The notes: generated from the sequence alone by a model not told the origin. DNA of 64,000 bases from an uncultured Amphritea sp. (GCF_937127095.1 NZ_CAKZLP010000050.1:62001-126000); one strand, 5' to 3'. Positions 53,371 through 61,508 are shown, numbered from the stretch's first letter. Numbers and translations: made by a program.

Positions 53371-54131
53371 TGCAATCAGAAGCCGCCCTGGCGCTGACCT
53401 CCGTCAGCAAGACATACGGAACTGTTAACGCGCTGAATGAGATCAGCTTGACGATTCAGTCATCACAGTTTGTCGGCTTGCTGGGCCAGAATGGCGCGGG
53501 CAAAACCACACTGTTTCAGCTGTTAACCGGGCTGTTTAATAGTGATAGCGGTGAGATATGGGTGTGTGGTCATGATATCCGCCGTGATCCGATTGCCGCG
53601 CTGTCATCGATCGGCGTGGTATTTCAGCAGTCGACTCTTGATCTCGATCTGACGGTGCAGGGCAACCTTAAATTTCACTGTCTGTTACATGGGCTGAGCC
53701 GATCTGAGGCCGAACAACGCATTGCCAGTGAGTTAGAACGTTTTGATATGCAAGGGGTGCGACACCAGCCAGTGCGCAGTTTAAGTGGCGGCAACCGACG
53801 CAAGGTCGAGCTGATTCGTAGCCTGTTACACCGGCCCCGATTGTTATTGATGGATGAAGCTACCGTTGGGTTAGATCCGGAATCCCGTAAGTCGCTGGTT
53901 AATCATGTCATCTCCCTTTGTAAAGAACGTGATCTGGCGGTGCTTTGGAGTACCCATATCGTTGAGGAGATTCAGCAGGCTGATCGGGTCGTGGTGCTCG
54001 ACAAAGGTCAGATTCTGGCTGATTCATCCCCCGACAGATTGCTGGCTGAAGAGGATAGCGTAGCCTCTCTTTCAGACGCATTTTTACACCTGATCAATCT
54101 CAATAAAACGGTTGGAGTCGTTCATGAATAA
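53370..54131 (+). CDS. ABC ATP-binding protein of the PQQ-alcohol-dehydrogenase-associated system (PedA1-like)
   Basis: The 253-residue ATPase has Walker A GQNGAGKTT, signature LSGGNRRK, Walker B LLLMDEATVGLDPESRK and the H-loop STHIVEEIQQ. The DEAT Walker B and the LSGGNRR signature fit the family found next to PQQ alcohol dehydrogenases (PedA1 in Pseudomonas putida, LutE-like). Homologous systems have been linked to lanthanide-dependent growth, which makes a lanthanide or lanthanophore role here an inference. It overlaps its neighbours at both ends. Confidence 0.82.
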   Translation: MQSEAALALTSVSKTYGTVNALNEISLTIQSSQFVGLLGQNGAGKTTLFQLLTGLFNSDSGEIWVCGHDIRRDPIAALSSIGVVFQQSTLDLDLTVQGNLKFHCLLHGLSRSEAEQRIASELERFDMQGVRHQPVRSLSGGNRRKVELIRSLLHRPRLLLMDEATVGLDPESRKSLVNHVISLCKERDLAVLWSTHIVEEIQQADRVVVLDKGQILADSSPDRLLAEEDSVASLSDAFLHLINLNKTVGVVHE

Positions 54132-55107
54132 GCTGTTTAAGACCTTTAAATCGGTAGCTTTAGTATCGCTGTTGTTAGCGTCACAGCAGAGTCAGGCAAA
54201 AAGCGGATATGTTTTTGTCAGCAGTGAAAAAGATGATCTCGTCACTGTGTTTGAAGCCAAAAGCATGGATAAAGTGACGGCGATTAAAACCAGTGAACGT
54301 CCCCGGGCGATGAAGCTGAGTAAAGATGGCTCACTGCTCTATGTTGCCTGTGGTGATGCGGATGCGATCGATGTGATCGATGTGGCGACGCTTAAAGTTC
54401 AAAAGAGTATTGAGATCGGCGAAGACCCTGACCGCTTTGATCTGTCTCCGGATGAGAAATACCTTTATGCCTCTAACGAAGATGATGGACTTGTCACGGT
54501 TTACTCATTAGAAGAGAACCGGAAAGTGGCCGAGATTGAGGTGGGTGAAGAGCCGGAAGGGGTGTTGGTCTCTGCGGATAATCGTCTGGTATATGTGACC
54601 TCTGAGGTCGCTAACATGGTGCATGTGATCGATGTGCAGAGCCATGAACTGATTGAGAATATTGTGGTGGGCAATCGCCCACGGCGGATGCTGCTGACCC
54701 CGGATCAGAAACAGCTCTGGGTGAGTAATGAAGTGGGCGGCACCATTTCGATTCTGGATACGGCGTTTTATCAACCCGTCGCTGAGTTGTCCTTTTCACT
54801 ACGTGGGGTGCGTGCGGAAAGTATCTCTCCGGTCGGCATGGTGATGACCAAAGATGGTCAGCGTGCCTATATCACACTGGGTGGTGCCAACCATGTGGCG
54901 GTGGTTGATATAGCGGCTAACAAAGTGATCGATTATATTCTGGTGGGCAAGCGGGCGTGGGGAGTCACCCTTAACCATGACGAGAGTCGGCTCTATGTCA
55001 CCAATGGCAAGAGTGATGATCTGGCGGTGATTGATACCGAACGTCTCAAAGTGATCAAGTCGGTGCCCGCAGGGCGGGTGCCCCACGATGTTGTGGTGGA
55101 TGACTGA
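54124..55107 (+). CDS. Periplasmic YVTN beta-propeller protein (PedB-type, PQQ-associated)
   Basis: From ATG 54124 (GGAG six bases upstream, inside the ATPase gene) the protein is 327 residues. It has a signal peptide (QQSQAKSG) and about seven YVTN/NHL-like blades, with repeated RPRAMKLSKDGSLLYVA, RPRRMLLTPDQKQLWVSN and VTLNHDESRLYVTNG. It matches the beta-propeller family associated with PQQ-dependent catabolism. The molecular role is unknown. Its stop overlaps the next start (TGATG). Confidence 0.85.
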   Translation: MNKLFKTFKSVALVSLLLASQQSQAKSGYVFVSSEKDDLVTVFEAKSMDKVTAIKTSERPRAMKLSKDGSLLYVACGDADAIDVIDVATLKVQKSIEIGEDPDRFDLSPDEKYLYASNEDDGLVTVYSLEENRKVAEIEVGEEPEGVLVSADNRLVYVTSEVANMVHVIDVQSHELIENIVVGNRPRRMLLTPDQKQLWVSNEVGGTISILDTAFYQPVAELSFSLRGVRAESISPVGMVMTKDGQRAYITLGGANHVAVVDIAANKVIDYILVGKRAWGVTLNHDESRLYVTNGKSDDLAVIDTERLKVIKSVPAGRVPHDVVVDD

Positions 55108-56375
55108 TGTTTTGTTTTACTCAAAGTCTCAGGTTTGTCAATGTCAGGCTTATCAATCTCGGGCTTATCTATCTCAGAATAGCTGCCCCACTGCTGGCGC
55201 TAATGCTGTCTTCCCCTATGTGGGCCAACGATCTCAGTACCCTCAATATCGCCCTGATTGAATACGCCAACGATCCCAGTTACCGGGAAGAGGTTACTGA
55301 TGCCCGTTATCAGGCTCAGCCCTGGGGACGCCTCGATACGGCGGTTGAGCTGGCCATTAAAGAGTCCCGTTTTGCCGCTCAGAAGAGCGGGATTAAATTT
55401 GAGCTGGTCAAACATGAAGTGGACGAATTAGCCCAGCTTCCTGAGCTTATTCTCAGCTTGCAGGCTGAAGGAACTCAGTTTCTGTTACTGGATCTTCCCA
55501 GTGAGGGTGTGAAGCTCGCTGCGCAGGCGGCGAAATATTCGAACACGGTATTATTTAACCTGAGCGGGTTAGACAATAATCTACGGGATGAAAACTGTCA
55601 GGCTAACTTGTTGCATATCGCCCCCAGCCGTCGAATGCTGACCGACACGATGGCGCAGTATCTGATCTTTAAAAAATGGAAAGAGGTGCTGGTGCTGCAC
55701 AATGAAACCGTGGCCGATCAGCGTTATCTTGAATCACTTCAGGGCTCGGCAAAAAAGTTTGGTCTCGATCTGGTCGCCCTTAAACCCTATACCCTGGGCA
55801 ATGATCCTCGCCAGCGTTACCAGAACAATATCTCACTGTTAACGGCGAAGGATGACTATGACGTGGTTTATGTGGTTGATAGCACCGGTGAATTTGCGGT
55901 TGATGTGCCGTACGCCATCGTTAAACCGCGTCCGGTCGTTGGCGCCTCAGGCCTGGTAGCCGACTGGTGGCACTGGGCCTGGGAGCGCAACGGTGCACCG
56001 CAGGTTAATAAACGTTTTAAAAAGAAAGCTAAACGGCAGATGACCGGTTACGACTGGTCAGCCTGGTTGGCGGTTAAGGTGATTGCTCAGGCGATGCTGG
56101 ATCTGCCTGAATCTCATAACGGTTCAGTCACGGCAGAATCACTGCTTGATCTGATACGTTCTGAAGGGTTTAAGCTGGACGGCGCCAAGGGTTATCCACT
56201 GAATTTCAGACCTTGGAATAATCAACTCAGACAACCGATTTTTCTCACCTCACTGAACCGTGTCATCGGACGTGCGCCGATTGATGGCTTCCTGCATCCG
56301 GTGAATAACCTCGATGTGCTCGGCAGCGATCAGGATGAGGGGCGCTGCAAACTGAATCGGGGAGTCAGCCCGTGA
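55107..56375 (+). CDS. Periplasmic binding protein of the PQQ-associated ABC system (PedA2-like)
   Basis: The 422-residue protein has a signal sequence ending near SPMWANDL after a long N-region. Its branched-chain-amino-acid-type periplasmic fold has the markers IALIEYANDPSYREEVTDAR, LLDLPSEGVKLAAQAAKYS, NLLHIAPSRRMLTDTMAQYL and RGP-like GYDWSAWLAVKVIAQAML. It matches the binding-protein family named for PQQ-dependent alcohol dehydrogenase systems. Ligand unknown. Its last four bases start the permease gene. Confidence 0.85.
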   Translation: MFCFTQSLRFVNVRLINLGLIYLRIAAPLLALMLSSPMWANDLSTLNIALIEYANDPSYREEVTDARYQAQPWGRLDTAVELAIKESRFAAQKSGIKFELVKHEVDELAQLPELILSLQAEGTQFLLLDLPSEGVKLAAQAAKYSNTVLFNLSGLDNNLRDENCQANLLHIAPSRRMLTDTMAQYLIFKKWKEVLVLHNETVADQRYLESLQGSAKKFGLDLVALKPYTLGNDPRQRYQNNISLLTAKDDYDVVYVVDSTGEFAVDVPYAIVKPRPVVGASGLVADWWHWAWERNGAPQVNKRFKKKAKRQMTGYDWSAWLAVKVIAQAMLDLPESHNGSVTAESLLDLIRSEGFKLDGAKGYPLNFRPWNNQLRQPIFLTSLNRVIGRAPIDGFLHPVNNLDVLGSDQDEGRCKLNRGVSP

Positions 56376-57181
56376 AAACGATGCATGCCATCAATGCGTT
56401 CAGCGCACTGTCCGCCCGGGAGATAGGCAAATTCATGCGCCAGAAAGGGCGTCTGTTTTCGGCGCTGGTACGGCCTGCGCTATGGCTTCTGGTGTTTGCT
56501 GCCGGTTTTCAGAATGTCTTTGGAGTTGCGGTTATCCCACCCTATGAATCCTATATTGAGTATGAGGTGTATATCACTCCGGGCCTGCTGTGTATGGTGA
56601 TCCTGTTTAACGGTATGCAGTCCTCACTGTCGATGGTGTATGACCGGGAGATGGGGCTGATGCGTCTGTTACTGACAGCGCCATTGCCGCGCTGGTATAT
56701 CCTTTTCAGCAAGCTGATGGCCGGGACACTGTTATCGCTGTTGCAGGTGTACAGCTTTATGATTATCTGCTGGTTGTTTGAGGTGGATATCCCGCTCTAT
56801 GGTGCGCTCACCGCACTGCCTGCCTTTATCCTCGCCGCGCTGATGCTGGGCGCACTAGGGTTATTATTGTCGGTATCGGTGAAGCAGCTGGAGAATTTCG
56901 CCGGGATGATGAATTTTGTAATCTTCCCCATGTTTTTTATCTCGCCTGCACTCTATCCGCTGTGGAAACTGGAAGAGGCGGGCGCTGAACTGGTGTTCCA
57001 GGTGGCGCAGTACAACCCCTTTAGCCACGCCGTAGAGCTGGTGCGTTTTGCCCTGTATGGCCAGTTGAACCTGCTATCACTCGGGGTCGTCAGTGGTGCC
57101 TTTATTCTGTTTTTTAGCCTGGCGGTCTGGGGCTATGATCCCCAGAAAGGCGTGGTAGGCCGCTCTAAGGCGGGAAGGTAG
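56372..57181 (+). CDS. ABC-2 permease of the PQQ-associated system (PedC-like)
   Basis: The 269-residue membrane protein has six helices and the ABC-2 motif MVYDREMGLMRLLLTAPLPRW. It ends the seven-gene operon. With the PedA1-like ATPase, propeller and binding protein it forms the PedABC-type ABC-2 transporter found beside quinoprotein alcohol dehydrogenases. Direction of transport is not settled by the family. Confidence 0.85.
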   Translation: MKTMHAINAFSALSAREIGKFMRQKGRLFSALVRPALWLLVFAAGFQNVFGVAVIPPYESYIEYEVYITPGLLCMVILFNGMQSSLSMVYDREMGLMRLLLTAPLPRWYILFSKLMAGTLLSLLQVYSFMIICWLFEVDIPLYGALTALPAFILAALMLGALGLLLSVSVKQLENFAGMMNFVIFPMFFISPALYPLWKLEEAGAELVFQVAQYNPFSHAVELVRFALYGQLNLLSLGVVSGAFILFFSLAVWGYDPQKGVVGRSKAGR

Positions 57182-57431
57182 AGGGGCTTTAAGTCTATTA
57201 GATGTGATATCGCCTTAAACCGCACCCCTCTCTGCCCTCTGTGGTTGAATGGCTCCTGATCTGTAATCACCTGATGGCGGTATCTATTACCCCAAAGGCT
57301 GTCCTGAGTCATTAGCCTCCTTCACTTTGTTTGAGCACTGGCCCTGGCAAACTCACTTATGGTCTATAGTTAGCGCACAGGCGTTCCAACTCCGCTTATC
57401 TGAATAACCTCGTAGCGATATCGGATAGATT

Positions 57432-58391
57432 ATGGAATTCAAAGATTATTACAAAATTTTGGGCGTTGATTCCGATGCTGATAGTAAGGCGATTAAAGTC
57501 GCCTACCGAAAACTGGCGAGAAAATATCACCCGGATGTCAGCAGTCATCATGATGCGGAAAATCAGTTCAAGGAAGTCAGCGAAGCCTATGAAGTACTCA
57601 AAGACAAGGTTAAGCGGGCAGAGTATGACGAGCTGCGTCAGTATGGCGGTTCACAGCGGGAGTTTCGTCCACCGCCGGGCTGGCAATCATCGGCTTCGGC
57701 CGGAGGCGATGGGGGAGCTCATCAGCAACGGGATTTTTCTGATTTTTTCTCCTCGATTTTTGGTGCCGAAGGAGGCCCTGGTGCCAGCGGATTTGAAAGT
57801 CGTCAGCCGTTTAATCAGCGCGGTCAGGATATTGAAACAGAGCTGCCTATTTTCCTGGAAGACACGCTAGCGAAAGAGTCGAAAAAAATCTCCTATCATC
57901 TGCCTCACTATGACAATGAGGGGCGGCTTCACGAGGTTAAAAAAACGCTCAATGTGAAGATACCACCGGGGGTCGTCGATGGTGAACGTATTCGCCTGAA
58001 GGGGCAGGGAGCCCCGGGTATCGGCAATGGCGCTTATGGTGATCTTTATTTGCGTATTCGACTTGTGCCTCATCCGTTGTTTGATGTGGAGGGGCATAAT
58101 CTGATTATTACCCTGCCGATAGCCCCCTGGGAAGCAGCACTGGGTGGCAAGGTGACTATGCCGACCTTGTCGGGCGAGATTAAATTAACCATTCCGGCCA
58201 ACAGTCAGAGTGGGCAGCGATTACGGGTAAAAGGCCGGGGGCTGCCAGGTAAGCAGCATCAGGGTGATCTCTATGCGGTATTAAAAATAGTGATGCCGCC
58301 AATAAACGATGAGTCCATCAAAGCGCATTGGCAACAGTTGGCGGAACTCGCCCCCTTCGACCCCCGTGCAGAGTGGAGTGACGCCTTATGA
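57432..58391 (+). CDS. cbpA: Curved DNA-binding protein/DnaJ-type co-chaperone
   Basis: The 319-residue protein has an N-terminal J domain ([23 protein letters not shown] motif in KYHPDVSSH), a Gly/Phe-rich linker (about 75-130) and two C-terminal substrate-binding barrels without the DnaJ zinc finger. This is the CbpA layout. It works with DnaK and binds curved DNA. It overlaps cbpM by 4 bp. Confidence 0.93.
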   Translation: MEFKDYYKILGVDSDADSKAIKVAYRKLARKYHPDVSSHHDAENQFKEVSEAYEVLKDKVKRAEYDELRQYGGSQREFRPPPGWQSSASAGGDGGAHQQRDFSDFFSSIFGAEGGPGASGFESRQPFNQRGQDIETELPIFLEDTLAKESKKISYHLPHYDNEGRLHEVKKTLNVKIPPGVVDGERIRLKGQGAPGIGNGAYGDLYLRIRLVPHPLFDVEGHNLIITLPIAPWEAALGGKVTMPTLSGEIKLTIPANSQSGQRLRVKGRGLPGKQHQGDLYAVLKIVMPPINDESIKAHWQQLAELAPFDPRAEWSDAL

Positions 58392-58693
58392 ACGATACCT
58401 ATGCAACCTACCTGAGTTTTTCCGAGGTTTGCCTGCAAACCGGAGTGGCAGAAAATGTCGTGGTTGAGATCATTGAGCAGGGGATTGTTGAGCCGGTTGG
58501 CGCTTCACCCGCTGAGTGGTTGTTTAGCCCGGCGATGCTTATCCGGACGAAAAAAGCGCTGCGCCTGCACCGTGATCTTGAGGTGAACTGGGCGGGTATC
58601 GCGCTGGCGATAGAGTTGCTGAGTGAGGTCGAGCAGTTGCGGGAACAGAACCGTTATCTCGAACGTCGTCTGAGTCGCTTTGTGGATCAGTAA
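58388..58693 (+). CDS. cbpM: Chaperone modulator CbpM
   Basis: The 101-residue helical protein has a MerR-like fold: [37 protein letters not shown], and a coiled-coil C-terminus ([18 protein letters not shown]). It inhibits CbpA by binding its J domain. The ATGA overlap with cbpA confirms the pair. Confidence 0.9.
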   Translation: MNDTYATYLSFSEVCLQTGVAENVVVEIIEQGIVEPVGASPAEWLFSPAMLIRTKKALRLHRDLEVNWAGIALAIELLSEVEQLREQNRYLERRLSRFVDQ

Positions 58694-58717
58694 GCGCGTG
58701 ATCATTATGAAGTTGCG

Positions 58718-58748
58718 TTATCGTCCCCACGCTTCTACGTGGGAACGA
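58718..58748 (-). repeat. REP-like palindrome, copy 2
   Basis: On the minus strand TCGTTCCCACGTAGAAGCG followed by TGGGGACGATAA. It matches copy 1 (12703-12732) at nearly every position and lies between convergent transcription units. Confidence 0.6.
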
Positions 58749-58804
58749 GTTAAAGCAGTCATTAAGGCTGCCTATTACGATTGATGTAATTAAACAGAAC
58801 TTTG

Positions 58805-60046
58805 TCAGATCTGCATATATTCAATCAGCGGGATTGAGCGAGTCACAATCCAGTAGGCCGACACCACCAACGTAAATACTGAGACATAGTATTGGAGCGG
58901 TTTCTCAAAGCTCAGGTGTTTCTTCACCAGAGCTGTCAGTACAAACGCCAGACCATAGATAAACAGCTGGCCCGCTTCGATACCGATGTTGAATGATATC
59001 AGGTTGCTGATGCTGGTTTGCGAGCCCTCTTTTGCCAGTTCATTAAAGACAAATGAGAATCCAAAGCCGTGAATTACACCGATAATCAGTATCGGAGTCG
59101 TACTGATATGTTGAGCCTTTTTGAACAGTAACAGTATTGCGGTGACGCAGATCGTCAGGGCAATCAGCAGTTCGATACCAGGCGTAAATGCCGGCGATGA
59201 AATAGCCAGATTGTTTCCGAACAGCAGGCTGAATGAGTGACCTATGGTGAACGCGGTCGCCAGTGATAGCAGTCTGATAAAACCGGTGGCACTGAAAAAC
59301 AGTAGCAGGATAAACAGGATATGGTCGGTACCGATCAGAATATGGCTGAAACCACTGTTAAAGCCATTGATCAGTTTGGTTGCTAGCGAGGGCTGGCGGG
59401 TGGTTGAGTAATCGAGAATGCCAACGGTGGTTACAGATGTTTTCTCACCATCCCGATAGAGGTTGATGATATTGGCGAGGCGATTGATGGCATTGAATTT
59501 ATCACCCAGAATACTGCCGATGGTGATTTCATCGTTGATCAATGAGGTGTCGGTTAGCCGCAGCCGGATATCCAGCCCTGCGTCGAACACCGAACGGGCA
59601 TCGGCGCTGATGCTAATCTCTCCGGTAAAATTGCTCTGGGCTGTGTCTAAGCTGCTGAAGGGTTTGCGGGTATCAGAGTTGAATATGTTGATTGCCTCAA
59701 CACGATAGCTTTGCTGCTGGCCATTTTTATTGATGCGGTATCCTGCTTGGATCAGGGCTTTTAATCCTGCCAGATTTTCCTGGACCTCATGGTGATTGAT
59801 CAGATATTCAACGGTATTTTCAGCGGATACTCTCAGTGTAAAAGGGATCTTCTGTTCACTGTCGATCCCTTTCCAGCTGTCATCCAGAAGCACCAGAGGG
59901 AACGGCATGCGCATCAGAATAATGGTGTCCCGGTTTTCTTCATACAGATGAATGATTCTGGGTTCAAAATGCGAGAAATGGGCGTTAGCCCCAGAACTGA
60001 GGAGTGAAGAGGTGAGGGTGAGGAACAGTGCGAATATTTTCTTCAT
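58805..60046 (-). CDS. HupE/UreJ-family membrane protein with periplasmic domain
   Basis: From ATG 60046 the protein is 413 residues. It has a signal peptide (SSGANAHFSH), then a periplasmic beta-rich region to about 220, then six to seven helices opening with the hallmark FNSGFSHILIGTDHILFILLLFF. Conserved His/Asp motifs (GTDHI, TIGHSFSLL, VIHGFGFSF) suggest metal handling, as proposed for HupE/UreJ (Ni/Co). Given its neighbours, transport of a PQQ-dehydrogenase metal is a reasonable guess but unproven. It follows the secreted VOC gene in the same sigma-54 unit. Confidence 0.83.
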   Translation of the reverse strand: MKKIFALFLTLTSSLLSSGANAHFSHFEPRIIHLYEENRDTIILMRMPFPLVLLDDSWKGIDSEQKIPFTLRVSAENTVEYLINHHEVQENLAGLKALIQAGYRINKNGQQQSYRVEAINIFNSDTRKPFSSLDTAQSNFTGEISISADARSVFDAGLDIRLRLTDTSLINDEITIGSILGDKFNAINRLANIINLYRDGEKTSVTTVGILDYSTTRQPSLATKLINGFNSGFSHILIGTDHILFILLLFFSATGFIRLLSLATAFTIGHSFSLLFGNNLAISSPAFTPGIELLIALTICVTAILLLFKKAQHISTTPILIIGVIHGFGFSFVFNELAKEGSQTSISNLISFNIGIEAGQLFIYGLAFVLTALVKKHLSFEKPLQYYVSVFTLVVSAYWIVTRSIPLIEYMQI

Positions 60047-60071
60047 AATCTGTACCGTTTTATTAAATAGC

Positions 60072-60089
60072 ATTACCCGAAGGTAATGC
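60072..60089 (-). promoter_or_regulatory. Intercistronic TTCG-tetraloop hairpin
   Basis: On the minus strand CATTACC-TTCG-GGTAATG is a perfect 7-bp stem 33 bp after the VOC stop, without a T-tract. It is better explained as an mRNA processing or stability element than as a terminator. Confidence 0.5.
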
Positions 60090-60122
60090 TATCAGTGACC
60101 TTGTTAGTAACCTGAAACACGA

Positions 60123-60704
60123 TTAGTAGCGTGGATCCCACATTCTGCTACCCATCTCTTTTTCGTATCCCTGGCCAAATGGGTAGCTGACAATCTCCAG
60201 TTGCATGCCCCAGGGCGCCATGAAATACACCCAGGTCAGACCTTTCATGCCGGTATCAGTGAAGGTGTGTGGTTTGCCCAGCACTTTGATTCCTTTTTCT
60301 TCAAGGAACTTAACTGCAGCGTCCATATCGTCTACGTAAAAGGCAAGGTGGTGACCTCCAATGTCGCTGTTACGCGGGAGGGTCGTTCTTTGATCTGGAG
60401 ATGTATATTGAAAGATCTCAAGGTTCACACCATTGCCACAGCGCATGAGATGGGCGGTGGATATCACCGCTTTTTTGTCAACGTTCAGGTTTTCTGTCAT
60501 CCAGTTATCATCAAATGGACCGAAAGGGCCGATTGAATAGAAAGATTCGCAGCCGATGACATCTTTGAAGAACGCCGTCGCTTCTTCAACATCCGGGACG
60601 GTGAACCCCAGATGCTGACTGCCACGCATACCGGGTATGCCAGCCTGACTTTGTTGGATTAAGAGGGAAAATAAAAATAGTGAAGCTGATAGTATTTTTT
60701 TCAT
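60123..60704 (-). CDS. Exported VOC (glyoxalase/dioxygenase-fold) protein
   Basis: The 193-residue protein has a signal peptide (SLLIQQSQAG), unusual for this fold. One full VOC domain follows with GSQHLGFTVPDVEEATAFF, GHHLAFYVDDMDAAVKFLE and the terminal MQLEIVSYPFGQGYE. The metal-ligand positions His, His and Glu are present (HLGFTV, HHLAFYV, LEIV). A periplasmic location suggests it acts on a product of periplasmic alcohol oxidation, such as a 2-oxoaldehyde, or binds metal. It heads a sigma-54-controlled pair with the HupE-like gene. GGAG lies seven bases before the ATG. Confidence 0.83.
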   Translation of the reverse strand: MKKILSASLFLFSLLIQQSQAGIPGMRGSQHLGFTVPDVEEATAFFKDVIGCESFYSIGPFGPFDDNWMTENLNVDKKAVISTAHLMRCGNGVNLEIFQYTSPDQRTTLPRNSDIGGHHLAFYVDDMDAAVKFLEEKGIKVLGKPHTFTDTGMKGLTWVYFMAPWGMQLEIVSYPFGQGYEKEMGSRMWDPRY

Positions 60705-60744
60705 GTTGATTCTCCATGGTTTATGAACAGTGAATACTCATAAA

Positions 60745-60760
60745 CGCATTTCTTGTGCCA
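60745..60760 (-). promoter_or_regulatory. Sigma-54 promoter of the VOC-HupE unit
   Basis: On the minus strand TGGCAC-AAGAAA-TGCG, with GG at 60759-60758 and GC at 60747-60746 (ten bases between). The -24 element is perfect; the -12 has ATGC for TTGC. The leader to the VOC ATG is about 30 bases. Confidence 0.75.
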
Positions 60761-60843
60761 GTTGCTAAATTGACTCTGAAAGGCAGAGAATACGGGGAGG
60801 TTGTAAGGCAGGGTTAAATTGTCTGAGGATTGTTGCAGCAGTG

Positions 60844-60862
60844 TGTCGCACGTTTCGAGTCA
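60844..60862 (-). promoter_or_regulatory. Enhancer-type dyad upstream of the VOC-HupE unit
   Basis: Read on the plus strand it is TGTCGCA-CGTTT-CGAGTCA. Its promoter-proximal edge is 85 bp from the -24 G at 60759, identical to the spacing of the two other copies. The half-site pair CGAG(A/T)CAGT is shared with the 50382 copy. Confidence 0.72.
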
Positions 60863-60974
60863 GTATGTTCCAGCCCATGATCCATATGATGTAGTGGCAC
60901 AGATTAGTTTGCAGTGATTTTTTATAGAAGAGTGTCAGGTAGCGGATTCAGCTTTTCAGATGCTGGATATAGAA

Positions 60975-60994
60975 CCCCCGCAATGAAGCGGGGG
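60975..60994 (-). terminator. G+C-rich hairpin after pqqA
   Basis: CCCCCGC-AATGAA-GCGGGGG, a perfect 7-bp stem 39 bp after the pqqA stop on the minus strand. It is followed by TTCTATAT, a weak U-run. It probably ends or attenuates the short pqqA transcript. Confidence 0.6.
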
Positions 60995-61032
60995 CGGGGC
61001 ACGTATAATTTAATAAGGTCGTTCTATCGGGC

Positions 61033-61107
61033 TCAGCGGTTGGCGAAGTACATTGTTACTTCGAAACCAATTCTCAGATCTTTATATGCTGGTTTTGTCC
61101 AGTTCAT
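61033..61107 (-). CDS. pqqA: PQQ precursor peptide PqqA (24 aa)
   Basis: A minus-strand ATG at 61107 (GAGGA eight bases upstream) opens a 24-codon gene, [20 protein letters not shown] then FANR. It has the invariant Glu16-x3-Tyr20 pair that PqqE joins to form PQQ, and the family ending YxANR/YxSNR. The gene is divergent from the PQQ dehydrogenase. pqqB-E do not follow: a hairpin and then the VOC unit come next. It is therefore a lone copy, perhaps supplementing a complete pqq operon elsewhere. Confidence 0.93.
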   Translation of the reverse strand: MNWTKPAYKDLRIGFEVTMYFANR

Positions 61108-61168
61108 TTTATTTTCCTCATTTAGATATGAATACATCACGTGACTTATGACGCCACACCCTGATAAA

Positions 61169-61183
61169 GCAAAGATCGTACCT
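61169..61183 (-). promoter_or_regulatory. Possible sigma-54 promoter of pqqA
   Basis: On the minus strand AGGTACG-ATCT-TTGCT: GG at 61182-61181, ten bases, GC at 61170-61169. The -12 is perfect and the -24 has two changes. The leader to pqqA is about 50 bases. Confidence 0.55.
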
Positions 61184-61345
61184 GACTGACGATCCGTGAC
61201 ACTTATTGCTGCCAGAGATTTTGTTTTGCTGTTGCGATCAAGAGGATAAGTGTTGAGAGCGGGATATATATCTGCTTTAAGGGCTGTCATGGTTTCACTG
61301 CCGGATATCCTCCTCATCCCCCTCCCGAGATGGGTAGCACAGACT

Positions 61346-61362
61346 GTGTCATCCGCTGACAC
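61346..61362. promoter_or_regulatory. Inverted repeat between pqqA and the PQQ dehydrogenase
   Basis: GTGTCA-TCCGC-TGACAC. It lies 132 bp before the dehydrogenase -24 and 164 bp before that of pqqA. Its 19-base frame TGTGTCA-N5-TGACACG loosely resembles the TGTCGCA dyads and could be a shared activator site. Confidence 0.5.
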
Positions 61363-61492
61363 GATCTGTATTGCGGGACTGAATTTACTTTCGCTATAGC
61401 GCTGTTTTTTTATTTGTTCATTAATTTATGGTGATCAATTAATTCAAAAATATCAGTAAGTTAATAGATATTCTAAATCAGTCCTTCTGTTT

Positions 61493-61508
61493 TGGCCTGC
61501 ATGTTGCG
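61493..61508 (+). promoter_or_regulatory. Possible sigma-54 promoter of the PQQ dehydrogenase gene
   Basis: TGGCCTGCATGTTGCG has GG at 61494-61495, ten bases, then GC at 61506-61507. TGGC and TTGC match the consensus. Predicted start near 61519. Confidence 0.6.

Larger units (their letters stand above)
60705..61032. other. Spacer between pqqA and the VOC gene
   Basis: It contains the VOC sigma-54 promoter, its TGTCGCA dyad and the pqqA hairpin. No further gene is visible; the plus-strand frame from 60914 runs antisense through pqqA and resembles no family. Confidence 0.6.

Noticed and set aside
60914..61144. 76-codon plus-strand frame across the pqqA locus
   Set aside because: It runs antisense through pqqA, has no ribosome-binding site and its product resembles nothing. 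The minus-strand PqqA peptide explains the region.
61033..61362. 109-codon minus-strand frame ending in the PqqA sequence
   Set aside because: Only the last 24 codons match a family. The internal ATG at 61107 has a good ribosome-binding site, and the upstream part covers the promoter and inverted repeat.
61391..61409. Search for a TGTCGCA dyad 85 bp from the PQQ dehydrogenase -24
   Set aside because: The position holds TCGCTATAGCG, a short palindrome but not the dyad, so the dehydrogenase was not placed in the 85-bp group.
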